Origin: Pseudarthrobacter oxydans
Lineage (GTDB): Bacteria; Actinomycetota; Actinomycetes; Actinomycetales; Micrococcaceae
Direction: 5' to 3'
NCBI RefSeq assembly: GCF_034258515.1
Contig: NZ_CP139438.1
Coordinates: 2,852,001 to 2,916,000, forward strand
Length of the DNA stretch: 64,000 nt
How positions within the stretch are numbered: the first letter of the stretch is position 1; each line of letters begins with the position of its first letter. The position numbers and the translations under genes were made by a program. The notes under the pieces are model-generated. The model was not told the DNA's origin. It saw nothing but the letters and a program-made list of their open reading frames with translations, and did no database searches. Positions 8,934 through 17,031 of this stretch are shown piece after piece.

Positions 8934-9119
8934 GGCCCTAAGTACCCTGCAGGGCATGGCTGATTCTGATGCAGCCCAGTTCTGCAGCCGGTGCGCGGGT
9001 TTTCGTTTGGGGGAAGTAGGGCCCCGGCCCCTCGACTATACGCAGGAGTCTTTGCGTATCACGCTGTTATCCGGGGGCGTGTCGGCGAATTCGCTGTTGG
9101 GCCTTGGCGGCCGCGTGGC

Positions 9120-10235
9120 CTATTTTTCAGCGTTGCGGTTGTCGGTGCGCCAGCGGATTCCGGCGTCGATGAAGTCGTCGATCTCCCCGTCGAACACGGC
9201 CGAGGTGTTGCCCACCTCGTGCTCAGTCCGCAGGTCCTTGACCATCTGGTACGGGTTCAGGACGTAGGACCGCATCTGGTCACCCCAGGATGCCTTGACG
9301 TCGCCGGCCAGTGCCTTCTTTTCAGCGTCTTCCTGCTCCTTCTTAAGGAGCAGGAGCCGGGACTGCAGCACGCGCATGGCGGCGGCGCGGTTCTGCAGCT
9401 GCGACTTTTCGTTCTGCATGGACACGACGGTGCCGGTGGGGATGTGCGTGAGGCGGACTGCGGAGTCCGTCGTGTTGACCGACTGGCCGCCCGGGCCGGA
9501 TGAGCGGAAAACGTCAACCCGGATCTCGTTGTCCGGTATTTCGATGGAGTCTGTCTGTTCGATCAGCGGGATTACTTCGACGGCGGCGAAGGACGTCTGG
9601 CGCCGGCCCTGGTTGTCGAAGGGGCTGATGCGGACCAGCCGGTGCGTGCCGGCCTCGACGCTGAGCGTGCCGAAGGCGTAGGGTGCCTTGACTTCGAAGG
9701 TGGCCGACTTCAGCCCGGCTTCCTCCGCGTAGGAGGTGTCCATGATCGTGGTGGGGTAACCGTGGCGTTCCGCCCAGCGGAGGTACATGCGCATCAGCAT
9801 CTCGGCGAAATCGGCAGCATCCACGCCGCCGGCACCTGCGCGGATGGAAACCACTGCCTCCCGTTCGTCATACTCACCGGAAAGCAGGGTGACCACTTCC
9901 AGTTCCTTCAGGGCCTTCTTGATGGACTCGAGTTCAGCCGCTGCCTCCCCCATGGAATCGGCGTCGTCCTCGTCCTGCCCCAGCTCCACCAGGACCTCGA
10001 GGTCATCGATCCGTGACGCCAGGTTGTTGAGGCGTTCCAGTTCCGACTGTCGGTGGGAAAGGCGTGAGGTGATTTTCTGCGCCGCTGCGGGGTCGTCCCA
10101 CAGGTCCGGCTCGCCCGCCCGCTCGCTCAATTCGGCGATGTCTTCCTTCAGTGCGTCTACGTCGGAGACCCGCTCAATGGACTCGTAGGTAGCGCGAAGG
10201 GCGCGGATTTCAGCAGAAAAATCAATATTGGCCAT
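9120..10235 (-). CDS. prfB: Peptide chain release factor 2
   Basis: A 371-residue RF2. The stop-codon recognition motif SPF is seen in [12 protein letters not shown] and the catalytic GGQ in [12 protein letters not shown]2 releases peptides at UAA and UGA. The reading frame is continuous from the ATG at 10235, so the programmed +1 frameshift found near codon 26 in many bacteria is absent, as is usual in actinobacteria. The prfB-ftsE-ftsX order is conserved in this phylum. The 186 bases between prfB and ftsE hold no gene that I can support. Confidence 0.97.
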   Translation of the reverse strand: MANIDFSAEIRALRATYESIERVSDVDALKEDIAELSERAGEPDLWDDPAAAQKITSRLSHRQSELERLNNLASRIDDLEVLVELGQDEDDADSMGEAAAELESIKKALKELEVVTLLSGEYDEREAVVSIRAGAGGVDAADFAEMLMRMYLRWAERHGYPTTIMDTSYAEEAGLKSATFEVKAPYAFGTLSVEAGTHRLVRISPFDNQGRRQTSFAAVEVIPLIEQTDSIEIPDNEIRVDVFRSSGPGGQSVNTTDSAVRLTHIPTGTVVSMQNEKSQLQNRAAAMRVLQSRLLLLKKEQEDAEKKALAGDVKASWGDQMRSYVLNPYQMVKDLRTEHEVGNTSAVFDGEIDDFIDAGIRWRTDNRNAEK

Positions 10236-10321
10236 GGTTGTTTAAGCCTACGCTATCCGGGGCAGCGCACCGGCGTGCGCTAGTGGCGCCCGGAGCGCAT
10301 ACATTCAGCGCGTCCGGGAAG

Positions 10322-10783
10322 TCAGCGCGTCAGCCGCGAGCGGGCCGTCGACGTTGCTTCGATCCTGATGCCGTCGGGCACCAGGAAGTTCACCAGCGGC
10401 GGATGGACTGCTGCGGTCAAGACAACGACGGCGGTGGCGCCGTCGGGACTGCCTGTTGCCCCCGTGACCGCCAGGCCGTCGAAACGCTGCGATGCGGGGC
10501 TCCTTGCCAGGAAGTCGGCTGCGACGCTCCGGACCCGGGCGGGGTTGAGGGTGGCCGACGGGCTGCCGCCTTGCCCTTCCACCTCGCCCAGGGTGTAGCT
10601 GTCAGCGGCGGCCAGGGAGGCGCCGTCGGCCAGCGACAGCAGCCGCTTGTGCTCCAGGTAGACGGACGAAATGCCAACCACCACCGTTGCCACCAGCAAC
10701 GCCAAGGTTACGTAGCCGAGGATCATCACCATCATCTGGCCGTCCTCGCCTCGTGTCCTGCCGGTCACGGTCCTGCTGGTCAC
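10322..10783 (-). CDS. TadG-like pilus assembly protein
   Basis: A 153-residue protein with one N-terminal membrane span (MMVMILGYVTLALLVATVVV) preceded by a charged GEDGQ stretch, the arrangement of the TadG/RhcX-type prepilin-like proteins at the end of Tad loci. The rest is predicted extracytoplasmic. The GTG start overlaps the stop of the preceding tadE-like gene by four bases. It is the last gene of the Tad operon on the minus strand. Family role is in assembly of Flp pili. No von Willebrand domain is present, so it is shorter than classic TadG. Confidence 0.75.
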   Translation of the reverse strand: MTSRTVTGRTRGEDGQMMVMILGYVTLALLVATVVVGISSVYLEHKRLLSLADGASLAAADSYTLGEVEGQGGSPSATLNPARVRSVAADFLARSPASQRFDGLAVTGATGSPDGATAVVVLTAAVHPPLVNFLVPDGIRIEATSTARSRLTR

Positions 10784-11301
10784 CGGAACCGGCCCACCAG
10801 TTGAGTCGAGGATGCCTGTACCTCGCTCGCCGCCAGCCGGAAACCATCGTTAAAGGGCACGAACGGCAGGGGCACGGCCAGGGTCACTGTAACGGTGACT
10901 GCGGTGCCTGCGGCCTGGCAGTCTGCCGGATTGCAGGATGTGGCAACGGTCGCCTCCTCAGGCTGGTGCCCAAAGTCGGCAAGGGCGACGGCGACAGCCT
11001 GTTCTGCTGCAGCCTGGGCGGTTGTTCCGTCAGGCTGGGCCACATAAACCTTCGCGGCTTGGTCGGCTGCTCCCACCACGGCAAAGGAGCCGCCCTGGAT
11101 CTGCCCCACGGTGATGACGAAGTAGACCAGCGGCACCATCAGCAGAAGGGCCAGGAACGTGAATTCGACCACCGCGCTCCCCTGTTCGTGCTTGCGGGCA
11201 GGTTCCTGCGGCGCATCGCTTTCCCGCGGTATCCGGCAAAGGGCTTCGCCCAGGCCGGCCCTGAGCGGGGACCACAGGCATTTATGGCTGGACCGCCGCA
11301 T
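10780..11301 (-). CDS. TadE-like pseudopilin
   Basis: A 173-residue TadE-like protein. The key signature is EQGSAVVEFTFLALLLMVPLVYF: a Glu-containing pseudopilin segment followed by one membrane helix. The outer part contains a CNPADC pair that could form a disulfide. The start overlaps the end of the preceding tadE-like gene by about 20 bases; a later start near the EQGSAVVEF motif is possible. TadE-like proteins are processed by the prepilin peptidase and help build Flp pili. Confidence 0.82.
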   Translation of the reverse strand: MRRSSHKCLWSPLRAGLGEALCRIPRESDAPQEPARKHEQGSAVVEFTFLALLLMVPLVYFVITVGQIQGGSFAVVGAADQAAKVYVAQPDGTTAQAAAEQAVAVALADFGHQPEEATVATSCNPADCQAAGTAVTVTVTLAVPLPFVPFNDGFRLAASEVQASSTQLVGRFR

Positions 11302-11707
11302 GCCCCTTCACCTCCAGCATCTCCCGGGGACCGATGAGACCGATCACGGGCATTGGAGCCCGGACTGTCACTTCGAGGGTGCGAAGCCCCTGGACGGTCA
11401 CTTCGCTCGTGCTGACGTGTTCGGCGAATCCGGAAGTCAGGGCTACGCCAATCAGCCGACGGGTCCGTTCCTCTGCGTCTGCGGCTCCCCGGTCCGCCAG
11501 GGTTCCGTAGCGTGCCCCTGACGCCGCAGCATCGATCAAGGTATTCCGAACGTGCAGGATCAAGGTCAGCTGGATAATCGCCAGGAAGAACATGGTGAGG
11601 AGGCCTCCCACCAAGACAAAATCCACCACTGCCGAGCCCTGCTCCCGCGCCCCGGGCAACCCGCATTTGTTGCTGGCCTGGCCGGCGCGACGGGAGGATT
11701 GCGTCAT
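11282..11707 (-). CDS. TadE-like pseudopilin
   Basis: A 141-residue TadE family protein. It shows REQGSAVVDFVLVGGLLTMFF then a hydrophobic helix to LTLILHV and the conserved RNTLIDAAASGARYGTL segment, which is the TadE hallmark. It lies between the pilin-like gene (three bases upstream) and the second tadE-like gene (overlapping). The three genes tadE, tadE and tadG-like are the usual end of actinobacterial Tad operons. Likely role: minor pseudopilin in Flp pilus assembly at the membrane. Confidence 0.88.
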   Translation of the reverse strand: MTQSSRRAGQASNKCGLPGAREQGSAVVDFVLVGGLLTMFFLAIIQLTLILHVRNTLIDAAASGARYGTLADRGAADAEERTRRLIGVALTSGFAEHVSTSEVTVQGLRTLEVTVRAPMPVIGLIGPREMLEVKGHAAVQP

Positions 11708-11710
11708 CGG

Positions 11711-11941
11711 CTAGCTTCCGACCGTTTCCATCGCCTGGTTGAACATTGCTTCGAGCGCCGGTCCGGCAAGTGCCAGGAGCGCGGCCACCAGGACTGCTGA
11801 CATCAAGGTGATCATGACCCACCCGGGGACGTCTCCCCTCTCATGGTCCTCAGCGTGGCGCCCTCCTGAGCAAAGTCCGGTGCCCAGCAGGGCACCCAAC
11901 ACCAGGAGCAGGGATGCCCAGCGGTTACCCATGGTTTTCAT
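11711..11941 (-). CDS. Small pilin-like membrane protein of the Tad locus
   Basis: A 76-residue protein with an N-terminal hydrophobic signal (WASLLLVLGALLGTGLCSGG), a charged EDHERGDVPG break and a second hydrophobic helix ending FNQAMETVGS. The DVPGWVMITLMSA core is typical of small Flp-pilin-like proteins that sit between tadC and tadE in actinobacterial loci. The start has an AGGACGAG ribosome binding site. Whether this is the main Flp pilin or a minor one is not settled by sequence. It lies 58 bases downstream of the restored tadC stop. Confidence 0.65.
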   Translation of the reverse strand: MKTMGNRWASLLLVLGALLGTGLCSGGRHAEDHERGDVPGWVMITLMSAVLVAALLALAGPALEAMFNQAMETVGS

Positions 11942-11999
11942 TTCTCGTCCTCTTCCTGATTTGATTCTTCGAGCTTCTTGCGTTCCGTGTCTTGTCTTC

Positions 12000-12084
12000 C
12001 TAGAAGCCCAGGTTGATGGCTGCAAGCCCGGGAAAAACGGCGAAGACCACAGTCAGGGGGAGCACGCCGAAAACAAGCGGCACC
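12000..12084 (-). pseudogene. tadC: tadC 3' fragment, cut off by element 1
   Basis: The minus strand here encodes VPLVFGVLPLTVVFAVFPG then LAAINLGF and a stop at 12000-12002. This is the standard C-terminus of TadC. The N-terminal 857 bases of tadC end at 23578, 11.5 kb away. Joining 24434-23578, the shared GGT and 12081-12000 gives 942 bases, an open frame of 314 codons including the stop, and the protein sequence reads through the join as KKEIAMMVPLVFG. This is direct evidence that element 1 is inserted in tadC. Confidence 0.93.
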
Positions 12085-12096
12085 GCAAAGGTTCAT
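12070..12096. other. Left attachment junction of element 1
   Basis: Hybrid site. To the left, the sequence is tadC codons (VPLVFG on the minus strand); to the right it is element sequence. The core shared with the right junction is ACC at 12082-12084 on the plus strand. A shared core of only two or three bases is typical for large serine integrases. Confidence 0.82.
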
Positions 12097-12137
12097 TGTT
12101 ACTAGTGCAAGCCCATCAAGTACTAGCGAGGAACAAC

Positions 12138-12317
12138 GTGGATCTCCAGGACATGAAAGCCAAGTTCGCCGGTAAGCGCGTTCAATTCGTCGGAATGATG
12201 GGCAACACTGCCGGGCCTAGAGGCAAGGTCTGGCGTGTCACCAAGTGGGGCGTCTGGGTCACCTTCGAGGATGGGCACCGAGAACAGTTCCACCCTGAAG
12301 ATATCCGCACCGTCTAA
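12138..12317 (+). CDS. Small SH3-barrel-like protein at element 1 left end
   Basis: A 59-residue product starting at GTG with a GAGGAAC ribosome binding site. The sequence KRVQFVGMMGNTAG then GKVWRVTKWGVWVTFEDG has alternating strands and glycine turns resembling a small KOW/SH3-like barrel; this is only a shape argument. It lies 54 bases inside the left junction of element 1 and on the plus strand, opposite to the phage-like genes, and leads a group of three plus-strand genes that look like cargo. Function unknown. Confidence 0.6.
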   Translation: MDLQDMKAKFAGKRVQFVGMMGNTAGPRGKVWRVTKWGVWVTFEDGHREQFHPEDIRTV

Positions 12318-12395
12318 ATGTCTGCCCTGATGGGTAGGCTCACTGCATCCGCTGGGGATGCGGTTTACAACAAAAATGAAAGCTGGGGGATCAGC

Positions 12396-12710
12396 ATGAG
12401 CACTACAACCACCACGACCACTATGCCCGCAACCGTCCGGGATCTTGCCGAATATGCGGCAGCGCGAGGCGTGAAGCCTTCCGAGCTCATGCCGCCGGCT
12501 GGCTTCACCGTGGACGAATCAAGCTTTGGTGACTTCATCGCCGGATACTGGACAGGCCCCGCATTCCAGGGCAATCAGTGGAAGGTTACAAGCTTCTGGA
12601 CCGCAGAAGATGGCGTCACGTTCTACGTTGACGGCGACGGAGACAACGCGATTCCAGGAGCAGAGGCCGGGAAGATCGCCGCCGCCCTGGCGGCAGTATC
12701 AGCGCTCTGA
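12396..12710 (+). CDS. Small acidic protein of unknown function, element 1 cargo
   Basis: A 104-residue protein starting MSTTTTTTTMPATVRDLAEY, with GGGGGATC as ribosome binding site eight bases upstream. A short helical segment (VRDLAEYAAARGVKPSEL) precedes a strand-rich part with WKVTSFWTAEDGVTFYVDGDGD, and ends in an Ala-rich helix. The start first offered by the frame at 12318 lacks a binding site. Plus-strand orientation and position beside the left end of element 1 suggest accessory cargo. No family recognised. Confidence 0.55.
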   Translation: MSTTTTTTTMPATVRDLAEYAAARGVKPSELMPPAGFTVDESSFGDFIAGYWTGPAFQGNQWKVTSFWTAEDGVTFYVDGDGDNAIPGAEAGKIAAALAAVSAL

Positions 12711-12762
12711 CTTAGCCTAGGTGTGTGCAAAATGACGCACCTTACAGAATGGGGATATAGAC

Positions 12763-12912
12763 ATGGCAAAACCATCAGAGTCGTACGCGGCCGCTGCTTA
12801 CTCATCAGCGTATGAGGCGCAGAATTCGGCCTCGGACCCTGCTCTGCGGAAATTGGCCGAGGCAATTCAGTACATGGCACTGAGTATGCAGGAGGCGGCT
12901 AAAGGCAACTAG
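12763..12912 (+). CDS. Small 49-residue protein, element 1 cargo
   Basis: A short Ala/Ser-rich helical protein (starts MAKPSESYAAAAYSSAYEAQ, ends QEAAKGN). A GGGGATAT stretch eight bases before the ATG can serve as ribosome binding site. It is third in the plus-strand group at the left end of element 1 and is followed directly by a hairpin terminator at 12940-12974. No function can be given. Confidence 0.5.
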   Translation: MAKPSESYAAAAYSSAYEAQNSASDPALRKLAEAIQYMALSMQEAAKGN

Positions 12913-12939
12913 CATTTAGCACAGGCGCGCTCCAAAGAA

Positions 12940-12974
12940 AGAGCCCTGCCGGGAATGATCCTGGCGGGGCTCTT
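12940..12974. terminator. Hairpin between convergent genes in element 1
   Basis: Inverted repeat AGAGCCCTGCC and GGCGGGGCTCT around a short loop, with one mismatch that can pair as G-U in RNA. It lies between the plus-strand cargo genes and the minus-strand gene ending at 12985 and can stop transcription from both sides. Confidence 0.7.
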
Positions 12975-12984
12975 CCGTGCCACT

Positions 12985-13296
12985 CTAACGGTCAGTCTCA
13001 ACTCGGGGGCGGTCAGGGTCATCGCCGTCTGAATCTTGCTGCTCGGCTTCAAGCTGAGCGAATATCAGGAGCTGCCGGCGGATCTGCTCGTCAGCGTCCG
13101 GGGTGGGGTCTATAAACCTTGCCGCGGCCTCTGTGAGAGCCATGACAAGGTGTGCCACGGACTCTGGGTCACTGTCGCCCGCAGCCTCCCTAGCTACGAA
13201 TTCAACTCCCATTTCATCGGAGTTACGAAACGCCAGGATTGCACGCAAGGCGCGGGCCTGATCAACCGGGCGGACGTTGGCCTTCGGGATGCTCAT
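12985..13296 (-). CDS. Unknown acidic protein, element 1
   Basis: A 103-residue, probably helical protein with an acidic C-terminal tail (EAEQQDSDGDDPDRPRVETD). Its ATG overlaps the stop of the upstream 59-residue gene (ATGA), so the two are translationally coupled. It is the last gene of the small-terminase cluster on the minus strand, ahead of a shared terminator. No family recognised; a role in packaging or regulation is only a guess from position. Confidence 0.6.
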   Translation of the reverse strand: MSIPKANVRPVDQARALRAILAFRNSDEMGVEFVAREAAGDSDPESVAHLVMALTEAAARFIDPTPDADEQIRRQLLIFAQLEAEQQDSDGDDPDRPRVETDR

Positions 13297-13472
13297 GACT
13301 CTGGAACCTCTCCCCTGTTCGGGCCATTGCCTGCCACCGCAGCATAAGCGCGGGCAAGAGCTTCCAGGGCGTCGGGGCGGCCCTCGTCCTCAGCGGCTTC
13401 AGCGATGGATTCGAGCAACGTTGCCTTAGTGGCGCGGGTGAGGTCTTCTATGGTCTTCGTTTCAACAGTCAT
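13293..13472 (-). CDS. Small helical protein, element 1, 59 residues
   Basis: An open frame starting MTVETKTIEDLTRATKATLL and ending GNGPNRGEVPES. The sequence is amphipathic helical (SIAEAAEDEGRPDALEALA). A weak GGGGA-type binding site lies nearby (GGCTCCCCGTT before the ATG is poor). Its stop overlaps the start of the next gene by four bases and it follows a gene ending at 13499, so it sits in a tight minus-strand cluster. No function recognised. Confidence 0.55.
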   Translation of the reverse strand: MTVETKTIEDLTRATKATLLESIAEAAEDEGRPDALEALARAYAAVAGNGPNRGEVPES

Positions 13473-13498
13473 AACGGGGAGCCTATCTGTCAGCGGGG

Positions 13499-13741
13499 CT
13501 AAATCAGGTGTTTTACTTCATCCCACGGCTGGTCCGGTGTGGACGCGGCGCGGGTAAGCATGTCGGGTAAGTCGTCCGCGCCATTAGGAAGGTGCTTCTC
13601 AGCCCAAGCCCGGCCCGCAGCGTCCCAAGCAACCCACCGCTGATACTCCGAACTGCCAGCCCAATCAGCGGAGACAAACACTAGAACGCTCTCCGGGATC
13701 CTGCCGCCGTCATAAGTGAAATCCCGCGGCCGGCGCCTCAC
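13499..13741 (-). CDS. Unknown 80-residue protein next to terminase small subunit
   Basis: A small protein (residues such as FVSADWAGSSEYQRWVAWD) beginning at a GTG that overlaps the terminase stop by four bases. The composition is Trp-rich and acidic with a helical C-terminal half. It belongs to the same minus-strand cluster as the small terminase in element 1 and is probably co-translated with it. Not assigned to a family. Confidence 0.6.
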   Translation of the reverse strand: MRRRPRDFTYDGGRIPESVLVFVSADWAGSSEYQRWVAWDAAGRAWAEKHLPNGADDLPDMLTRAASTPDQPWDEVKHLI

Positions 13742-14058
13742 CGCACACTCGAAACTGCCCGAACACCAACGCGGCGCTGAGTACGTCCCACGCCCTCTTC
13801 CTCATCAAAAGGGATCCGCAGAGAGGCCACAAGCTTGGCCAGCGTGACGCGCTGCTGGCGGGCCTCCACAAGCGCCGGGTGAGCCCTCACGCCCTGCGGT
13901 GAAACGTTCGTCACGCCCTCGTCCCTGACAATCTTTTCCAGCTCGTCCAAGGCGTCCACCGTGCGTGCCGCCTCAAGCAAGATGCTCAACTCGTGCTCGC
14001 CCAACTCAAATTCATCAGCAATCGAGCGCCACATCCTCTGCCCTGCCGCTCTCAAACC

Positions 14059-15440
14059 GGGACTGTCTGAATAACGGTGTGTGGAGTCCGGCCTGATCCG
14101 AAAGGAGACGGCCGTGTCAGAGTCCACGTCCGAGATGGCAGGGGTGATGATCGATCCTGTGACGGGAGAGATCATCGATCAGAAGGAGCTTGCGGAGCGG
14201 TTGCTCGCGCAGGCCAAGGAGCAGGGCGTGAGCCTGGTAGGCCCGGGCGGGCTGCTGAACCAGCTCACGAGGAATGTGCTGGAGACCGCTCTGGAAGCCG
14301 AGCTGACAGAGCACCTCGGCCACGAGCACGGCCAGACACCGATCGCAGCCAACATGCGCAACGGCACCAGGTCAAAGACCGTGTTGACCGAGATCGGTCC
14401 GGTCGAGATTGAGGTGCCCCGGGATCGGGACGGCTCGTTCGCGCCGGTGATCGTGCCCAAGCGGAAACGGCGTCTGGACGGGATCGACCAGATCGTGCTC
14501 TCCCTCTCTGCCCGAGGGCTGACGACCGGGGAAATCGCCGCCCACTTCGAGGAGGTCTACGGGGCCAGAGTCTCTAAAGACACCATCAGCCGCATCACGG
14601 AGAAAGTCGCCTCGGAGCTGGCCGAATGGTCGGCCCGGCCTTTGGATCCGATCTATCCGGTGCTGTTCGTTGATGCGGTCGTGGTCAAGGTCCGTGACGG
14701 GCAGGTGCGCAACACCCCGTTCTACGTCGTTATGGGCGTCACCACCAATGGGGAGCGGGAGATCCTGGGCATCTGGGCCGGCGACGGTGGCGAGGGTGCC
14801 CGGTTCTGGCTGCAGGTCTTCTCGGAGCTGAAGAACCGGGGCGTGGAAGATGTGCTGATCGCCGTCTGCGACGGGCTCAAAGGCCTGCCGGAGGCGATCA
14901 CGACCACGTGGGAGCGGACGGTGGTGCAGCAGTGCATCGTGCACCTGATCCGCAACAGCTTCCGCTACGCCGGACGCCAGCACCGCGACGGCATCGTCAA
15001 GGCGCTCAAGCCGGTCTACACGGCCCCGTCCGAGCAGGCGGCGAAGGACCGGTTCGCCGAATTCACTGCCGAGTGGGGCCAGCGGTATCCGGCCATCGTA
15101 CGGCTCTGGGAATCCTCCTGGGCCGAATTCGTGCCCTTCCTGGAGTACGACGTGGAGATCCGACGGGTCATCTGCACGACGAACGCGATCGAGTCGATCA
15201 ACGCACGCTACCGAAGGGCGGTGAGGGCCCGCGGGCACTTTCCGAACGAGACCGCTGCCCTGAAATGCCTATACCTGGTCACCAGATCTCTTGATCCAAC
15301 CGGCGGTGGCCGTGCACGCTGGGTGATGAGGTGGAAGCCTGCGCTAAACGCGTTCGCTATTACCTTCGCTGGCCGGTTCGAAAGAACCACTCAACAATGA
15401 AAACCGGCCGGACTCCACACACCGTTTATCGGACAGTCCC
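14059..15440 (+). mobile_element. IS256-family insertion sequence, copy 1
   Basis: A 1382-bp insertion with 35-base terminal inverted repeats beginning GGGACTGTC and differing at three positions (GTCTGAATAACGG versus GTCCGATAAACGG inside). It is flanked by a perfect 8-bp direct repeat CTCAAACC (14051-14058 and 15441-15448), the target duplication expected for this family. It carries one transposase gene. A second identical-length copy in opposite orientation lies 209 bases to the right. Confidence 0.95.
14114..15400 (+). CDS. IS256-family (Mutator-type) transposase, copy 1
   Basis: A 428-residue DDE transposase of the IS256/Mutator group. Landmarks are an N-terminal NQLTRNVLETALEAELTEHLG block, the catalytic Asp in LFVDAVVVKVRDG, the second Asp in LIAVCDGLKGLPEAI, and the Glu in CTTNAIESINARYRR. 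The GTG at 14114 has AGGAG six bases upstream and is preferred over the GTG at 14081, which lies in the inverted repeat. It is identical in protein sequence to copy 2, which suggests recent transposition. Confidence 0.95.
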   Translation: MSESTSEMAGVMIDPVTGEIIDQKELAERLLAQAKEQGVSLVGPGGLLNQLTRNVLETALEAELTEHLGHEHGQTPIAANMRNGTRSKTVLTEIGPVEIEVPRDRDGSFAPVIVPKRKRRLDGIDQIVLSLSARGLTTGEIAAHFEEVYGARVSKDTISRITEKVASELAEWSARPLDPIYPVLFVDAVVVKVRDGQVRNTPFYVVMGVTTNGEREILGIWAGDGGEGARFWLQVFSELKNRGVEDVLIAVCDGLKGLPEAITTTWERTVVQQCIVHLIRNSFRYAGRQHRDGIVKALKPVYTAPSEQAAKDRFAEFTAEWGQRYPAIVRLWESSWAEFVPFLEYDVEIRRVICTTNAIESINARYRRAVRARGHFPNETAALKCLYLVTRSLDPTGGGRARWVMRWKPALNAFAITFAGRFERTTQQ

Positions 15441-15590
15441 CTCAAACCTGCCGGTACTTCATGTTCCATCTTCTTAGTCCTCTCAATAAGGGGGCGAATT
15501 GCCCCTCGAATCCCCCGTAGGTCGATTCATCCAGCCCGCCATGAGTAAAAATGTCGCTATGCCGGAGGTGCGAACTGGGGGCGGTGGGGG

Positions 15591-15628
15591 GGAAGGGTGC
15601 CCGGGGTCTGAAGTCCTGGCACCCTTCC
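15591..15628. terminator. Hairpin upstream of the small terminase gene
   Basis: A perfect 11-bp inverted repeat (GGAAGGGTGCC at 15591-15601 and GGCACCCTTCC at 15618-15628) with a 16-base loop. On the minus strand it follows the stop codon of the gene now ending at the IS copy 2 and precedes the small terminase start, so it probably separates two phage-like transcription units. It lies in the 209-base spacer between the two IS copies. Confidence 0.7.
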
Positions 15629-15649
15629 TCCTTTTGGCTTATGCCCGGC

Positions 15650-17031
15650 GGGACTGTCCGATAAACGGTGTGTGGAGTCCGGCCGGTTTTCATTGTTGAG
15701 TGGTTCTTTCGAACCGGCCAGCGAAGGTAATAGCGAACGCGTTTAGCGCAGGCTTCCACCTCATCACCCAGCGTGCACGGCCACCGCCGGTTGGATCAAG
15801 AGATCTGGTGACCAGGTATAGGCATTTCAGGGCAGCGGTCTCGTTCGGAAAGTGCCCGCGGGCCCTCACCGCCCTTCGGTAGCGTGCGTTGATCGACTCG
15901 ATCGCGTTCGTCGTGCAGATGACCCGTCGGATCTCCACGTCGTACTCCAGGAAGGGCACGAATTCGGCCCAGGAGGATTCCCAGAGCCGTACGATGGCCG
16001 GATACCGCTGGCCCCACTCGGCAGTGAATTCGGCGAACCGGTCCTTCGCCGCCTGCTCGGACGGGGCCGTGTAGACCGGCTTGAGCGCCTTGACGATGCC
16101 GTCGCGGTGCTGGCGTCCGGCGTAGCGGAAGCTGTTGCGGATCAGGTGCACGATGCACTGCTGCACCACCGTCCGCTCCCACGTGGTCGTGATCGCCTCC
16201 GGCAGGCCTTTGAGCCCGTCGCAGACGGCGATCAGCACATCTTCCACGCCCCGGTTCTTCAGCTCCGAGAAGACCTGCAGCCAGAACCGGGCACCCTCGC
16301 CACCGTCGCCGGCCCAGATGCCCAGGATCTCCCGCTCCCCATTGGTGGTGACGCCCATAACGACGTAGAACGGGGTGTTGCGCACCTGCCCGTCACGGAC
16401 CTTGACCACGACCGCATCAACGAACAGCACCGGATAGATCGGATCCAAAGGCCGGGCCGACCATTCGGCCAGCTCCGAGGCGACTTTCTCCGTGATGCGG
16501 CTGATGGTGTCTTTAGAGACTCTGGCCCCGTAGACCTCCTCGAAGTGGGCGGCGATTTCCCCGGTCGTCAGCCCTCGGGCAGAGAGGGAGAGCACGATCT
16601 GGTCGATCCCGTCCAGACGCCGTTTCCGCTTGGGCACGATCACCGGCGCGAACGAGCCGTCCCGATCCCGGGGCACCTCAATCTCGACCGGACCGATCTC
16701 GGTCAACACGGTCTTTGACCTGGTGCCGTTGCGCATGTTGGCTGCGATCGGTGTCTGGCCGTGCTCGTGGCCGAGGTGCTCTGTCAGCTCGGCTTCCAGA
16801 GCGGTCTCCAGCACATTCCTCGTGAGCTGGTTCAGCAGCCCGCCCGGGCCTACCAGGCTCACGCCCTGCTCCTTGGCCTGCGCGAGCAACCGCTCCGCAA
16901 GCTCCTTCTGATCGATGATCTCTCCCGTCACAGGATCGATCATCACCCCTGCCATCTCGGACGTGGACTCTGACACGGCCGTCTCCTTTCGGATCAGGCC
17001 GGACTCCACACACCGTTATTCAGACAGTCCC
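15650..17031 (-). mobile_element. IS256-family insertion sequence, copy 2 (inverted)
   Basis: A second 1382-bp copy, in inverse orientation to copy 1, with the same terminal inverted repeats. It has its own perfect 8-bp target duplication TGCCCGGC (15642-15649 and 17032-17039), different from that of copy 1, so the two copies came by separate transposition events and do not form a composite transposon. It landed at the last codon of the 269-residue phage-like gene. Confidence 0.95.
15690..16976 (-). CDS. IS256-family (Mutator-type) transposase, copy 2
   Basis: The same 428-residue DDE transposase as copy 1, encoded on the minus strand, with the same GTG start after AGGAG. The translated sequence is identical to copy 1 over its full length. 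Both copies appear intact and could be active. Their 1.4-kb inverted arrangement also offers a route for homologous inversion of the 209-base segment between them. Confidence 0.95.
   Translation of the reverse strand: MSESTSEMAGVMIDPVTGEIIDQKELAERLLAQAKEQGVSLVGPGGLLNQLTRNVLETALEAELTEHLGHEHGQTPIAANMRNGTRSKTVLTEIGPVEIEVPRDRDGSFAPVIVPKRKRRLDGIDQIVLSLSARGLTTGEIAAHFEEVYGARVSKDTISRITEKVASELAEWSARPLDPIYPVLFVDAVVVKVRDGQVRNTPFYVVMGVTTNGEREILGIWAGDGGEGARFWLQVFSELKNRGVEDVLIAVCDGLKGLPEAITTTWERTVVQQCIVHLIRNSFRYAGRQHRDGIVKALKPVYTAPSEQAAKDRFAEFTAEWGQRYPAIVRLWESSWAEFVPFLEYDVEIRRVICTTNAIESINARYRRAVRARGHFPNETAALKCLYLVTRSLDPTGGGRARWVMRWKPALNAFAITFAGRFERTTQQ

Larger units (their letters stand above)
13738..15469 (-). 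pseudogene. P27-type phage terminase small subunit, broken by an IS256 copy
   Basis: The 3' part (13738-14058) encodes LRAAGQRMWRSIADEFEL, LSILLEAARTVDALDELE and the GVRAHPALVEARQQR block, which is the P27 family small-terminase signature. The first codons (MEHEVPAG) are on the far side of the insertion, starting at the ATG at 15469. Removing the IS (14059-15440) and one copy of the 8-base duplication CTCAAACC restores one frame of about 114 codons. Small terminases recognise the packaging site of phage DNA; in satellites they redirect a helper's packaging. The insertion after codon 8 or so should abolish function. Confidence 0.85.

Noticed and set aside
9120..10235. Programmed frameshift in prfB
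   Set aside because: The frame is continuous from the start through the SPF and GGQ motifs; there is no internal UGA near codon 26.
14372..16718. Long open frames antisense to the transposases (288 residues in each copy)
   Set aside because: They mirror each other because the IS copies are inverted, have high-GC shadow composition and no family features.
14059..17031. Composite transposon formed by the two IS256 copies
   Set aside because: Each copy has its own 8-bp target duplication of different sequence and only 209 bases of phage-like DNA lie between them, so they inserted separately.
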